The notes under the pieces were generated by a model, which saw nothing but the letters and a program-made list of their open reading frames with translations, did not search any database and was not told the origin of the DNA. The translations under genes and the position numbers were made by a program. Of a stretch of DNA of 64,000 bases, positions 13,611-23,900 are shown in pieces. Location: the IMG/VR virus record IMGVR_UViG_3300049893_000899, positions 31,356 through 95,355 of that record; one strand, 5' to 3'. Source of the DNA: a virus. Position 1 is the first letter of the stretch, and each line of letters opens with the position of its first letter.

Positions 13611-13827
13611 CTTCTTTGTTAATTAACTTTTCTTCAATCTTTCCTGATAAATTCAACAAAGCCAACTTAGTTCCTTTGTTTTGCATTCCAATTGTAGATA
13701 CTTGTTTATCTGCAATATTTAAGCATTCTAAAATAATGCCTAATTCTTGTTTAGTAAAATCAAATGAAATGAAATCTTCTGGATTCATTTTTGACTCAAC
13801 AACTTGTTCTTTTACTTGATCTTCCAT
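13594..13827 (-). CDS. Small hypothetical protein, 77 aa
   Basis: An acidic, helical soluble protein (MEDQVKEQVVESKMNPEDFI; KQELGIILECLNIADKQVS) that overlaps the patatin-like gene by 32 bases upstream and the candidate endolysin gene by 17 bases downstream. Double overlap implies tight coupling. It resembles small helical structural or accessory proteins in phage lysis operons, but I recognise no family. Confidence 0.6.
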   Translation of the reverse strand: MEDQVKEQVVESKMNPEDFISFDFTKQELGIILECLNIADKQVSTIGMQNKGTKLALLNLSGKIEEKLINKEDDIQR

Positions 13828-14764
13828 AATCGTATGTTTCTTTTAATGTTTTAGCGTACAATTTACCAATTTTATACAGATTTTCTGTCTTTTTAGGAGA
13901 AAAATTAAAGGCATTTGAATAATACTCTCTTTTCATCCAATATATATTGACTTTAACTCCTTTGATTTTAGCTAAAGAAAGCCCTAAAACTAAAGAGCTA
14001 ACATCTGAATCATCATATACTCCTCTTAACACATTTAGTATTTTAGAGAATATGTTTTTAGCCTTTGTATTGTATTTAGAATCTTCTGGAGCTATGTATT
14101 TAGCTTCATCTCCACTAAGCAACTCCATTCTCTTGATCATATCATATATCCTTTTTGACTTAGGAGAATGCATAAACACATCAATTTCAGTACATCCTTG
14201 TAATACAGCTTCAGCAATACCAACGCCTTCAGATATACCTCCATCAGAAGTGTCTCTACCATATAGAGTTGTAGCTGTCATTATTATCGGAACAGCAGTA
14301 GAAGAAAATACGGCTTGTTTATACTCTTCAAATCCAGAATTAATACCAATCCATTCTATTGAAGCAGAATCATCAAAATGAACACCAACATCTGCTTTGA
14401 TATTCTTGCTTATAGCTTCATTAAACAGGTCTTTAGTTATTTTGGCGTCTATTATATTTTTCAAGTTATTATGTTGACCAACACTGTTTCTGCCTTTAAT
14501 TATAGAGAATACAGAGTGAAACAATATCTTTTTGAAAGAGAACTTTCCTTTTTTATTCAATAGATTAATGTTGTATATCCCATTATTATCTACAAGATAA
14601 GACGAATATAGTTCATCAAACTTCTCCATTTGATACATTAACACTATCAACGCTCCAGTAGATACACCGTTTGCGTAATCGTACTTAGGTCTCCCGAGAG
14701 CATCTAATACCCCGAGAGTATGGGGGCCATCTGCCCCACCTCCTGAAATAACTAATCCTTTCAT
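13796..14764 (-). CDS. Patatin-like phospholipase, 322 aa
   Basis: The start at 14764 (MKGLVISGGGADG) is chosen because the patatin core begins here and it lies 1 base after the upstream fibre gene's stop; the longer reading frame to 14917 only adds fibre-gene shadow. Oxyanion-hole G8-G9-G10-A-D-G, nucleophile elbow G33-V-S35-T-G37 and the D174-G-G motif complete a Ser/Asp dyad. S-S-T-A-V-P (154-159) is the typical downstream patatin element. These enzymes hydrolyse membrane lipids. Located between fibres and lysis genes, it may weaken the host envelope at lysis or, if packaged, at entry. Confidence 0.85.
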   Translation of the reverse strand: MKGLVISGGGADGPHTLGVLDALGRPKYDYANGVSTGALIVLMYQMEKFDELYSSYLVDNNGIYNINLLNKKGKFSFKKILFHSVFSIIKGRNSVGQHNNLKNIIDAKITKDLFNEAISKNIKADVGVHFDDSASIEWIGINSGFEEYKQAVFSSTAVPIIMTATTLYGRDTSDGGISEGVGIAEAVLQGCTEIDVFMHSPKSKRIYDMIKRMELLSGDEAKYIAPEDSKYNTKAKNIFSKILNVLRGVYDDSDVSSLVLGLSLAKIKGVKVNIYWMKREYYSNAFNFSPKKTENLYKIGKLYAKTLKETYDYGRSSKRTSC

Positions 14765-14765
14765 A

Positions 14766-17312
14766 TTAAGACTTTGCTGCGCAATAAATATTATATGATG
14801 AACCTGTAAATCCCGATAAGTTAGCAGGCATCCCTGACGGTGATCCTGAAACGAATTTACTTTTTGATATAGCGGCATCACTTGCTGCTGTTGTTTGAGC
14901 AAAAGTACAAGCACCAACTCCTTCTAATACTGCAAACCAATAAGACACACCAGCGGTAAGAGTAACAGAGCTACATGCTCCTGATGCAAATCCAACAGCA
15001 TTTGTTGAAGCTGATGCAGATGCTAGTAATGTATTTCCGTCAGCACTATAAATACCTAAATAAACAGTTGAAGCTGACAAAGATTTTACAAATGTATTAA
15101 TAGATGTAATAGTTACCGTCTTATCTGCTACAACCAAAGAAGCATAACAAGTGCCACTAAGAGCAACCCCTGTGCTACTCATTGTAATAGGATAGTTAGA
15201 TATTGAACCAGCGGAAGAGCCTCCTGACACAGTCTTTAATCCTACTTTACCTGTTGTGTTGTCATAATAATAAACTTTACCATCATCACTCAATGTAGGA
15301 TTCAATGCAGTAGTATCAAGCTCTTTCTGACCAATACCGAAAGAATAGTGCCATGCAGTTCCGTTGTAGAATTGATGTTTGTTTGTGTTGTATCGTATTG
15401 CCCCTGCTGTTGTGGTTGTACTATCGCCCACAACCATAGCTTTATTAGTGTTTAATCCTATTTGACCAGTAGATGTTAATTGTAGTAAACCAGTTGTTGT
15501 GCTGAAATTTAAAACGTTACTACTTAGGTCGTCACTCCACACTCTAAAACCTTGTTGAGCTACTACTGTAACAGGCTGACCGTTAAATAAGGCTACTATG
15601 TTGCCATAAGTACCACCATGCCCCTGCCCCCATAAACGTAGAGTTCTAGTGCCTAACACATTAAGGTTGGTCTCTGTATTATTAGATGTTATATTAAATA
15701 ATTCGCTTGTACCTACTCCGTTCCAAAAACGCAATCTTGAATCGGCACCATTTGCGCCTATTGAAACCTCGGCATTTGAACCTAACAACTTAGACTCAAA
15801 CGCTACCCTCGCCCCTGTACCTGCTAAATCTTCGACGTATAAATGTCTGTTTGTAGTAACAGTTTGGGATTTAGATATTCTAACATCACCAGTAAACGGC
15901 ATATTTGAGCCGTCTAATTTCGCATAACCATTAAGCAAACTTTTAACTGATCTAAATGAAGGTATGTAATTATCATCTAGTGTTATAGTGTTTTCTTTAG
16001 CTATCGCATTAGTGTCGTACCTTAAAAGACCGCTTTTAGTGTAGATATAATCAGCATCAACAGAATCATCAAACTGAAAGCCGAATCCATTCGATACAAT
16101 ACCTAAATAAGACCTAACATAATTACCAGTATCACCACCATCTAGCTCTACGAAGCTTTGCATCTCGGTTGAATAAGTTGTGGCTAAAGCATCAACCTTC
16201 TGGGAAGCAAAACCAAACTCACCAAATTGAACATCAAGACCGTTTGACGAGTGAGTCCTAGTTACCTGAAATTCTGAATCATTAAATGAAAAAGTAGATG
16301 TATATCCATTTTTAAATAAAATTCCATTTATCCCATTTGTAGTATCTATTCCTAAATTTCCACTAACGCCAGTATCAGTAATAGAAAAAGAAGCGTTTGT
16401 TTTTGCTCTTGCTATAAAAGTGCCTAATCTAGTCCCAGTAGTATTTCCTCCTAAAGAAAGAGTAAACGTTCCGTTGCTATTTAGAGTGGTGTTTTTAGTT
16501 AATGCGTTTGTGCCTCCAAATTCAACAACTCCAGAAACATTTGTCAATCCATTTGTGAATGTAGGCATTGAAACACTTGCCAAGTCATACTTGCCAGCGG
16601 TGTTGTCCCATACTAAGAATTTGCCGTTTTCTGTTAAAGTAGGTGATAAGGCGGCATTTGTTAATTCCTTAGTCCCTAAGTATCCTTGTAACTGAATAAT
16701 CCCATCTGCGTCTTGAAACGTTTGTGTTCTTGCAGGGCCAGCAAGTGTCATGTCGAAAAACATTCTCTGTCCAACCCCTTTATTATAGAACATTAATCCG
16801 TTTCTTAATCCTATCTGTCCATTTCCAGAACCTCCTTGTAATTTCGTAACATTGTATGTTCCATCGTGTTGCTCAACATACAAACCGCCTCCATTATTAT
16901 ACGTAAATGCCCCACCTAACAAAGGCGTTGAATTATCTGGCAGTCGTAATTGACCATCGGTAAAATCTATAGTAAACCCAAAATTACCAGCAGATATGAT
17001 TGTATCCTTAGTTAATGGGCCTTCAAGTCTAACAATACCACCAGATTCGGTTAATGCATTTTCAAACGTGAAAGAAGTTCCTGCGCTAAATTCAACTAAA
17101 TTTCCATTAGCAACACCATCTTTATACCAATACTTCTTATCACCTGATCCATCGTTAATAACAACAGTAAGACCTCTATATCTAAATGACAAAGGTATTG
17201 TATTATTAGCTTCTGTTACTGAGGCGTATGGAGTATAATCAGAACGAAGCGACTTAGCTTCCGAAGGCTTCCCTGAATTTATATATATATTATCACTTAA
17301 TGCTATTGCCAT
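14766..17312 (-). CDS. Long tail fibre protein with repeated beta modules, 848 aa
   Basis: Starts MAIALSDNIYINSGKPSEAK. It contains repeated modules: T-S-F-T-F-E-N-A-L-T-E-S-G-G-I-V-R-L and T-F-T-N-G-L-T-N-V-S-G-V-V-E-F, each followed by LTKxT; and LTNAALSPTLTENGKFLVWD versus LDTTALNPTLSDDGKVYYYD. Such repeats form trimeric fibre shafts in phages of Bacteroidota. The last ~130 residues (ASLVVADKTVTITSINTFVK on) look like a separate beta-sandwich head that may bind the receptor. One base separates it from the patatin gene. Confidence 0.75.
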   Translation of the reverse strand: MAIALSDNIYINSGKPSEAKSLRSDYTPYASVTEANNTIPLSFRYRGLTVVINDGSGDKKYWYKDGVANGNLVEFSAGTSFTFENALTESGGIVRLEGPLTKDTIISAGNFGFTIDFTDGQLRLPDNSTPLLGGAFTYNNGGGLYVEQHDGTYNVTKLQGGSGNGQIGLRNGLMFYNKGVGQRMFFDMTLAGPARTQTFQDADGIIQLQGYLGTKELTNAALSPTLTENGKFLVWDNTAGKYDLASVSMPTFTNGLTNVSGVVEFGGTNALTKNTTLNSNGTFTLSLGGNTTGTRLGTFIARAKTNASFSITDTGVSGNLGIDTTNGINGILFKNGYTSTFSFNDSEFQVTRTHSSNGLDVQFGEFGFASQKVDALATTYSTEMQSFVELDGGDTGNYVRSYLGIVSNGFGFQFDDSVDADYIYTKSGLLRYDTNAIAKENTITLDDNYIPSFRSVKSLLNGYAKLDGSNMPFTGDVRISKSQTVTTNRHLYVEDLAGTGARVAFESKLLGSNAEVSIGANGADSRLRFWNGVGTSELFNITSNNTETNLNVLGTRTLRLWGQGHGGTYGNIVALFNGQPVTVVAQQGFRVWSDDLSSNVLNFSTTTGLLQLTSTGQIGLNTNKAMVVGDSTTTTAGAIRYNTNKHQFYNGTAWHYSFGIGQKELDTTALNPTLSDDGKVYYYDNTTGKVGLKTVSGGSSAGSISNYPITMSSTGVALSGTCYASLVVADKTVTITSINTFVKSLSASTVYLGIYSADGNTLLASASASTNAVGFASGACSSVTLTAGVSYWFAVLEGVGACTFAQTTAASDAAISKSKFVSGSPSGMPANLSGFTGSSYNIYCAAKS

Positions 17313-17314
17313 GA

Positions 17315-18286
17315 TTAACTATTTTTTAATTGCATTGATAATGTTTGTTCTGACTGTAAATTACTGATATAAACTTTGTAACTTATTCCATTCCACATAG
17401 AGGTAGGGCTATCTATTGATAAGACTGTTGCAGACGGAAACAGAGTAGTTGCGTTAAGTATATCGCCTTTATCAAGCTCTGTAACATACCACTTAGTCTT
17501 GCTTGTTGAAGTAGAAGGTATTGCAAACCAAATGTAATCATCTGACGTACTATTGAAATCTATTGTTATTGTTCCAGTAGATGAAGCTACAACCTTAGTT
17601 CCTGAATTAATCAATGCTTGATTAGCAGAAGGCCTATTTACACTAGCAGCAGCCCCACCAGAAGATACTTTGCCATAGAAGTAAGGATAAATACTATTTA
17701 CAGTAAAAGTCCTTGTGAACTCAACAGATTGCGTGTTTGTTGCTCTAATTTCCCAATCCTGAGAAATAGGAGATGTATTTGTTATTGTTCCTATTCCAAG
17801 CGCCTCACTACCGTCATTATCAAGCCCAAAAATAAGGAATGTGTTTGAATCTAAGTCTTTAATACTTATAGATGCAGGAGCTATGTTTCCATTGTTTGTA
17901 GTTGTCCAAGTGAATGTTTTGCTTCCTGATAAAACAGTTCCAACTTCTATTGTTGTAGCTTGTCCAGTAATACTGAAAGCTGAAAACGTAGGGTTCTGAT
18001 AAACAACGAGCATCTTCTCGAAAATCTCATTTGCCGTCTTACCTGTAAGAACATATCCAGCAGGTACTCCACCAACAGCAATAGTAGAAGGAGAGGCAAG
18101 GTCATAAACGCTACCACTACCATATACGAATTTGTTTTGTGTTTTATCCCAAACAATTGTTTTACCATCCTCAGCGGCAGTAGGAGAGTCAATGTCCTTG
18201 CCTCTTAGCTGAGTTTCTAAAGCAAGGCGTATCCCTGAAATTAACTCAGGGATAACACCAAATTTCCATTTGCCAAATATTTTCAT
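17315..18286 (-). CDS. Tail fibre/adhesin protein with Ig-like domain, 323 aa
   Basis: The N-terminal MKIFGKWKFGVIPELISGIRL parallels the MRVFGKYIFEKKPSVYSLGDL start of the fibre at 18870-20567, suggesting a shared virion-docking segment. A linker (SPTAAEDGKTIVWDKTQNKF) resembles the shaft modules of the 848-residue fibre. Residues ~110-210 form an Ig-like beta sandwich (GSKTFTWTTTNNGNIAP; T-R-T-F-T-V-N). The C-terminal part is a second beta domain. Likely a variable tail appendage. Confidence 0.65.
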   Translation of the reverse strand: MKIFGKWKFGVIPELISGIRLALETQLRGKDIDSPTAAEDGKTIVWDKTQNKFVYGSGSVYDLASPSTIAVGGVPAGYVLTGKTANEIFEKMLVVYQNPTFSAFSITGQATTIEVGTVLSGSKTFTWTTTNNGNIAPASISIKDLDSNTFLIFGLDNDGSEALGIGTITNTSPISQDWEIRATNTQSVEFTRTFTVNSIYPYFYGKVSSGGAAASVNRPSANQALINSGTKVVASSTGTITIDFNSTSDDYIWFAIPSTSTSKTKWYVTELDKGDILNATTLFPSATVLSIDSPTSMWNGISYKVYISNLQSEQTLSMQLKNS

Positions 18287-18287
18287 A

Positions 18288-18851
18288 TTATGATAATGTT
18301 ATTTCTTGTGTTCTAAAAATACTGAATTTAAACATATCCTTCAATGAAGGCATAACATTCAATGCGTAGAAGTCAACCTCGTTGATATAAAGAGGATTTC
18401 CTTGTTCATCAACTTTTACAGTTCCAACAAGTTCTTGATTAATAACTTCTGTGTTGTCTTCATTATATTCAGGCTGAACTAAAGCAATATTTGCTCCAAC
18501 AACAACAGGTACTCCAGTAGTAGCAAAAGCATCTAAATCAACATACTTTTCAGTTGTTGCAACTGCTGGTCTATAAGTACGAGGATCATCGTTTGAGTTT
18601 ACTTGTAGTTGCCAAACTCCACCACCCCATACGCCATCTGTTTTAACTCCTCCAACATAAAGCTCTGTCTTCTGAATGTTTTCAATTTTCTTAGTATCTG
18701 CGTTTGAACTAAATGCGGTCATGTGCGTTCTCATTAACACTATACCATTTAATTCATACTCTACAGTTACTATTTGAGTAGCATTTGATTTCTCTACAAA
18801 CTGACCATTAACGATTTCACTATAATAGTCTCTTACATAAATTTTAGCCAT
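18288..18851 (-). CDS. Tail fibre-associated structural protein, 187 aa
   Basis: A beta-rich protein with no catalytic motif (MAKIYVRDYYSEIVNGQFVE; QTELYVGGVKTDGVWGGGVW) and a C-terminal LKDMFKFSIFRTQEITLS. It starts after an A/T-rich leader (AAAAAATATATGGC). It sits in a run of fibre genes, one base from the next, so probably is a baseplate or fibre connector. Family not recognised. Confidence 0.55.
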   Translation of the reverse strand: MAKIYVRDYYSEIVNGQFVEKSNATQIVTVEYELNGIVLMRTHMTAFSSNADTKKIENIQKTELYVGGVKTDGVWGGGVWQLQVNSNDDPRTYRPAVATTEKYVDLDAFATTGVPVVVGANIALVQPEYNEDNTEVINQELVGTVKVDEQGNPLYINEVDFYALNVMPSLKDMFKFSIFRTQEITLS

Positions 18852-18869
18852 ATATTTTTTAATTAATTT

Positions 18870-20567
18870 TTAAATGTAATAATTTCTATATTTTAAATAT
18901 TTAACACCTGTATTCCTTGCGGTTGTTCCTACTGTCTTGTCTATTTTGCATAAAATAGATGTGTTTCTACCTGTTGAAATAGGTATATTTGTAGTGTTGT
19001 TTTCAACGTTAACTCCATTTATGAAGTAATCAACCCTTGAAGCAATATTGTTTACCTCAATTCTCAATTTATACCAAGTGTTCGCCGCTACTGTTACGCT
19101 TGTTGGCTTTGTTGTTCGTGTGCTATTTGAAGCCGTTACAACGTTAAAAACAGTGTTAACCCTATCATCGTATTGGAAATATGCTCCATCTGTCGGGAAG
19201 TTACCTGTTACAACGTTATCCCCAAATCCATACACACTACTAAATCTTTGAGTAGCTGGATCTGATAAGATAGGTATGAATATTTCAGCTTCAAAAACAT
19301 GAACGCCTGAACCTGAATAAAACTGCAAAGATGAACTATTTTTAATTACGTTACCAGTTCCCGTTGCGGTTGTTGCAGTTGTTAAATTTAAATAACCTGT
19401 CGGAAACCCTACACCACCAGCCACTAAAGTTCCATTTGTTACCGATACTTGCGTTTGACCCACAGTACCAGTTCCTAAAAAGAATTCATCAAATCTTTTA
19501 ACAAAATCAGGATATTTGACTGTAAACATCCAAGTTCCATTTGCCGTACTTCTATCAATTAAAACCGCTTTTAATTCGCAGTAAGGCTCTAGTCTGTAAG
19601 CAGTAGTAAAGTCTGAATATGTTATTTCTACAACTTCATTTGCGTTGTTTATAAATATAAATTCTTTAGTACCAGCGTAAGAAGTAGCATCTCCTAAACT
19701 CGTTAATTTACCCCAAGTTGTACCTGTGTAAATTTGAGTTTTTGCGGAATTGTAATTTAATGTGTTTAATGCTGATAAAGTAGAAACAATATTATAAGTA
19801 TCTCCTATCTTTTGAAGAGAGACCTGTGAGCCATCGAAAACATACGCACTACCTGCGTCTAATATAGTTGGAGATTTTGCTCCAACACTTAAAGGAGTGT
19901 TACCGATAACGTCGGCACTAACCCAACCTAAAGATTTTCTATTGTATGCAACTCCATCGTTTGGAGCATCAGAAATGCCACCAGTTGCAATAGTGAAAGT
20001 TCTATCCGTACTTAAATCTTGCGTTACACCGTTTATTGTTAATGTTGTTGATTTTAATGCTTTTGTAGATAATTCGGCATTGATTGCCGTTATCTGTCCG
20101 TTAATATTTATTAAACTAGCTTCAATAGCAAGAATATCCTGTATATTCTCATTGAATTGCATAGCAATAGCTTCTTTGTCTGAAGTCCATGTAGTCCCTG
20201 TATAGTAATAAAATCCATAAGGATAGTATGTTCCTCCCATAGAGCCAGGTAGCCAAGCCGTTCCTTGACTATTATAAACATAAGCCAGATCTCCAGTAAC
20301 CATTCCTGTAACTAACAACAAATCATTATAGTTAGCAGCAGAGAACTTAAACAAGCTACTTGTATTTAAAACAAGGTCTCCAGAGCCTACAACAGATTGC
20401 CCATTTATAGTTTTAATATTAACTCCAGAAACAAGAATATCTTGCTTTCCAGAGTTAATAGCGTCAATAGAAGCCTCTAGTAAATCTACATCGGATTGTA
20501 AAGCTAAATCTCCAAGGCTATAAACAGAAGGCTTCTTCTCAAATATATATTTACCAAATACTCTCAT
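18870..20567 (-). CDS. Tail fibre with LamG/concanavalin-like C-terminal domain, 565 aa
   Basis: N-terminal docking segment MRVFGKYIFEKKPSVYSLGD, then G-V-N-I-K-T-I-N-G-Q-S-V-V-G-S-G-D-L, a motif frequent at fibre shafts. A coiled coil at about 140-170 (NIQDILAIEASLININGQI) is followed by further shaft sequence. Residues ~400-565 resemble a LamG/ConA-like lectin fold (V-H-V-F-E-A-E-I-F-I-P, N-T-W-Y-K-L-R-I-E-V-N, V-D-Y-F-I-N-G-V), a plausible glycan-binding tip. Its start codon overlaps the upstream gene's stop (TAATG). Confidence 0.75.
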   Translation of the reverse strand: MRVFGKYIFEKKPSVYSLGDLALQSDVDLLEASIDAINSGKQDILVSGVNIKTINGQSVVGSGDLVLNTSSLFKFSAANYNDLLLVTGMVTGDLAYVYNSQGTAWLPGSMGGTYYPYGFYYYTGTTWTSDKEAIAMQFNENIQDILAIEASLININGQITAINAELSTKALKSTTLTINGVTQDLSTDRTFTIATGGISDAPNDGVAYNRKSLGWVSADVIGNTPLSVGAKSPTILDAGSAYVFDGSQVSLQKIGDTYNIVSTLSALNTLNYNSAKTQIYTGTTWGKLTSLGDATSYAGTKEFIFINNANEVVEITYSDFTTAYRLEPYCELKAVLIDRSTANGTWMFTVKYPDFVKRFDEFFLGTGTVGQTQVSVTNGTLVAGGVGFPTGYLNLTTATTATGTGNVIKNSSSLQFYSGSGVHVFEAEIFIPILSDPATQRFSSVYGFGDNVVTGNFPTDGAYFQYDDRVNTVFNVVTASNSTRTTKPTSVTVAANTWYKLRIEVNNIASRVDYFINGVNVENNTTNIPISTGRNTSILCKIDKTVGTTARNTGVKYLKYRNYYI

Positions 20568-20959
20568 TATAATATCGTTACAGTTATATCTTCTTCAGAA
20601 CTAATAACTACAAGACATGAGTTATCATTAAGCTCAATAAAATCTTGAACACCTATCAACTCTCTTGTTGCAGTTAATTTAAAAGAAACTACAATATCAT
20701 TAGAGTTTAAATTATGATTTATTGTTTTGGTAAAATATCCAGTATAGTCTCCAGAGCCTACATCCCAAGATGTAATGTCCTCAGAGTATTTGTTTACTGT
20801 TGGAGGTGGTGTTATTTGAACAATTAGTTCAGATAACAACTTTTCTAAATCACTCAACAATTTCTCTTTTGAGTGACCTTTGTTCTCCTTGTTAGATACG
20901 TTGTCACGTATTCTAACAAGGGTAACCATTAATTCTTGTATTGTTTTAGTAGTTTCCAT
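20567..20959 (-). CDS. Small tail structural protein, 130 aa
   Basis: The ATG at 20959 is preferred over the TTG at 20965. The N-terminal 50 residues are coiled coil (TIQELMVTLVRIRDNVSNKE; EKLLSDLEKLLSELI); the C-terminal half is a beta domain (TKTINHNLNSNDIVVSFKL) like a small fibre head. It overlaps the end of the giant RNA polymerase gene by 14 bases and the start of the LamG fibre by 1 base. Probably a short fibre or fibre-base protein. Confidence 0.6.
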   Translation of the reverse strand: METTKTIQELMVTLVRIRDNVSNKENKGHSKEKLLSDLEKLLSELIVQITPPPTVNKYSEDITSWDVGSGDYTGYFTKTINHNLNSNDIVVSFKLTATRELIGVQDFIELNDNSCLVVISSEEDITVTIL

Positions 20960-23900
20960 TTTCAAGTCCGTTTATTTTGTTCTTAAGGTGTCCATCCATA
21001 AATAAACGGACATAATTGTCATGACTAACAATTCTTCCTAGATCTTTCGGGAGCTTATCAATATCTCCAGTGAATAAATCACCTGCTAATTTAGCTAAAT
21101 CTGATATAAAACCAAAACTTTGAGATACATTATTAAAACTTCTAAGTAATTCTCCTGGGTTAGCGAAGTATGTTAACTCATTGAATACTCTAAGTGCTAT
21201 ATACGGACTAAGGAATCGTATGTTTTCAATAAAGCCTCCTTCTTCATCATCTCCACCTGGAGCAACCAATGAAGAAAGAAGATACAACCCATAGAATGAA
21301 CCAGCAAAAATACCTGTCCATCTTAGCCTACTTGCGTTATAAGCTATAATTTCAGATACTTTATCATCATTTTTTCCAACAGCGGCTTTAACTCCTCCCA
21401 ACACTTTCTCTGCGGTACTACCTTCAGTTTTTCTATATCCTTCCATTATCTGAATTATCTCAGCAGTAACCATCCCCATTATGGCTTCATCTCCAAAAGC
21501 GTTTCCATTAATAAGGTCTTCATCATATTCTCCTGTTTCCGGATTGTAGAGAGTATCAAAATCTTTAAGAGCATATTGCCATCCAGCAAAAGTCATCATC
21601 ATCTTTCTAGGTAAGAATTTTCTTAATGACATTAAAGCTGGACCAGCTACTTTCTTATCCATCTCAGACAAGCCTCTATTTCCATAATAACCCTGAGTGT
21701 TAGATATTAAGTCAGAAATATTAAGTCCTATTTCAGAAACCATGTTATTATAAGATCTTTCATCTATCTCTCCTTTATCGTTTCTCATTATTCTACTTGT
21801 AAAGTTAGAAGTTGTAGCAAACACCTTTGGGCTTATAGATATCCTTCTTGACTTTTCGTCAAATATAATAGAATCATAAAGACTAACAGCTTCAGAGATT
21901 TCAGGAGTAGTTGTTCCATCTGCTTTAAGATATTCTCCATTCTCAGCAATACATCTTATTCCTTTAAGTTTAGCAATCGTTAACACAGTAGAAATCATGT
22001 GTTCACCAACAGCAAAAGGCATATGGCCAGCAGCGCCAAAGAAAGCTCTAACAGTTTTGTCATTCATTATATCTTGAACAAAAGCCTCATTGAAGTTTAA
22101 TCTTGAATTAAAGAATACCGTTATTGCTGTAAGCTTATCTGTTCTCATAGCATCATCAGCAGAGTAATTCTTCATTGAATCAACTATGTTCTTAAAGTAT
22201 TCAGTAGAAGCTTCTCCTATAAGATTAGAATCTAAAAGGTTATTAGCCTTGAATGCAATCATTGAAGACACCGTTCCAGCAGTAGCATTCACTAAACCAC
22301 CTTCAATATTTCCATTAAGTTTTGCTTTTGCAGAAATAGAAGTAATTGTTCCAAGGATCTTACTTATTGAATATCCTTTGCCAAACTGCATATCTTCTCT
22401 TCTCTTACCAAGAACATATTCATCAAATACAGATTCAGCAGCTTTAAGTCTTTGGCTGTTTCCTTTAGTGTTAAAAGCCTTATTGAAGTATTTTGTAATA
22501 ACTTTCTTTCCTCCTTCTTTTATGTTTATGTTCTGTTCTCTTAATAAAGCTTTAAGAGTTTCTCCCATAAACGCAGCTTTACTCATTTCTTCAAAGTTAA
22601 TGGCGCTATGATAGTTCATCATTAATATTGATAATATATCTTTAGATCTATCTTCAATCTTAATTCCTTTGTCTCTAAACTTAACAGGAGGTCTTTGAAT
22701 AGGTTCTCCATTAAATGTAGATCTTCTAACAATAGCCTCTTCATTAGACGCTCTCTCTTCTGCATCATTAACATAATCTAAGTCTTTAGATTGTTGATTC
22801 TTGATGGACTCATTAATTCCTTCTTTGAAGCCTTCTTTTAGTTTCCCTTCAGCATATAATTCATGAGATGTCTTTCCAACAAAAGGAAGCTCGTTATTAA
22901 TAAGCATATCTCCTTTTTCAAGATAACCATTAGACTTGTGTAGTAATATTTCAAACCCATCAGCTATCTTTTTCTCTTCAGTAGTAAGAGCAGCCCATTT
23001 AGCGGACTTATATTTAGGTAAAGGAATAAGTCTCCCTTTTCCATCAGTCTTTTTGGCGTCTTTCTCATAGTTTTCTTTTTTAAATATATCTATTTGCTTA
23101 CCAACATAATAAGTGCTTTTAATAGTCTTCTTTTGTTGTTCATTCAAATCCATATATTCTCTATATTGAGCCTTATCATATTCCCCAGACTCAAATCTAT
23201 CGTTTATTTGTTTAGCTTTAAGGTCGTACTCTTCTAAAGCCTTTTTGTAGTTCTCCATACCGATAGCTATATATCGTTGTCTTTCAGCTTCAAGACGCAT
23301 CCAGTCATACTCAGATACTAAGCATAGTCTATCTTCATCATTAACTCTCTGAACATAGAAGAACTTCTCATTAACCTCTTCATAGTTAACCCCTAATGTT
23401 TTATTCCATCCATTCTTATTTACATAATCTCTATACATAGAAGCAAGGTTGTCTTTTCCCCTAAACTCTTCTTGGTATTTAATTCTAACGTTATCTTTAG
23501 CTTTCTCTAAGTACGCCACAAAAGGAGTAATTATAGAGTCGTTTATCATCTTCTTATCGCAAAATGCCAACACTAAAGAAGAAATATCTCTTTCGTCTTC
23601 AGATAATCTTTTATAGATCGTATTATATCTTTCGTATAACCATTTCTCTTTATTCTTCTGGAAAGCTTGAACACCAATGTTAATTAGATTATCTCTTACA
23701 GCCTTGTCTTTAAAAGAACCTATTCCTCCTTTTATCTTTCTGAACAAGTCTCTAGCCTGCATCATTCTAACATTGATATGACCTCTATCTTCAAAAGCCA
23801 AAGTAAAAGCAAGAACTTTCTTAGAACTCTTCTCTAAAGATGAATTAGCTTCAGATATCTTTCTTTCAATAGAACGAAGAGCCTCGCTTAAGTCATTAAG

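Noticed and set aside
13947-14381. 144-codon plus-strand ORF
   Set aside because: It is antisense to the patatin-like gene, whose catalytic motifs are intact; Ser/Leu/Ile-rich shadow.
14765-14917. Extended N-terminus of the patatin-like gene
   Set aside because: The extra residues overlap the fibre gene and are Gln/His-rich; the patatin core starts at 14764.
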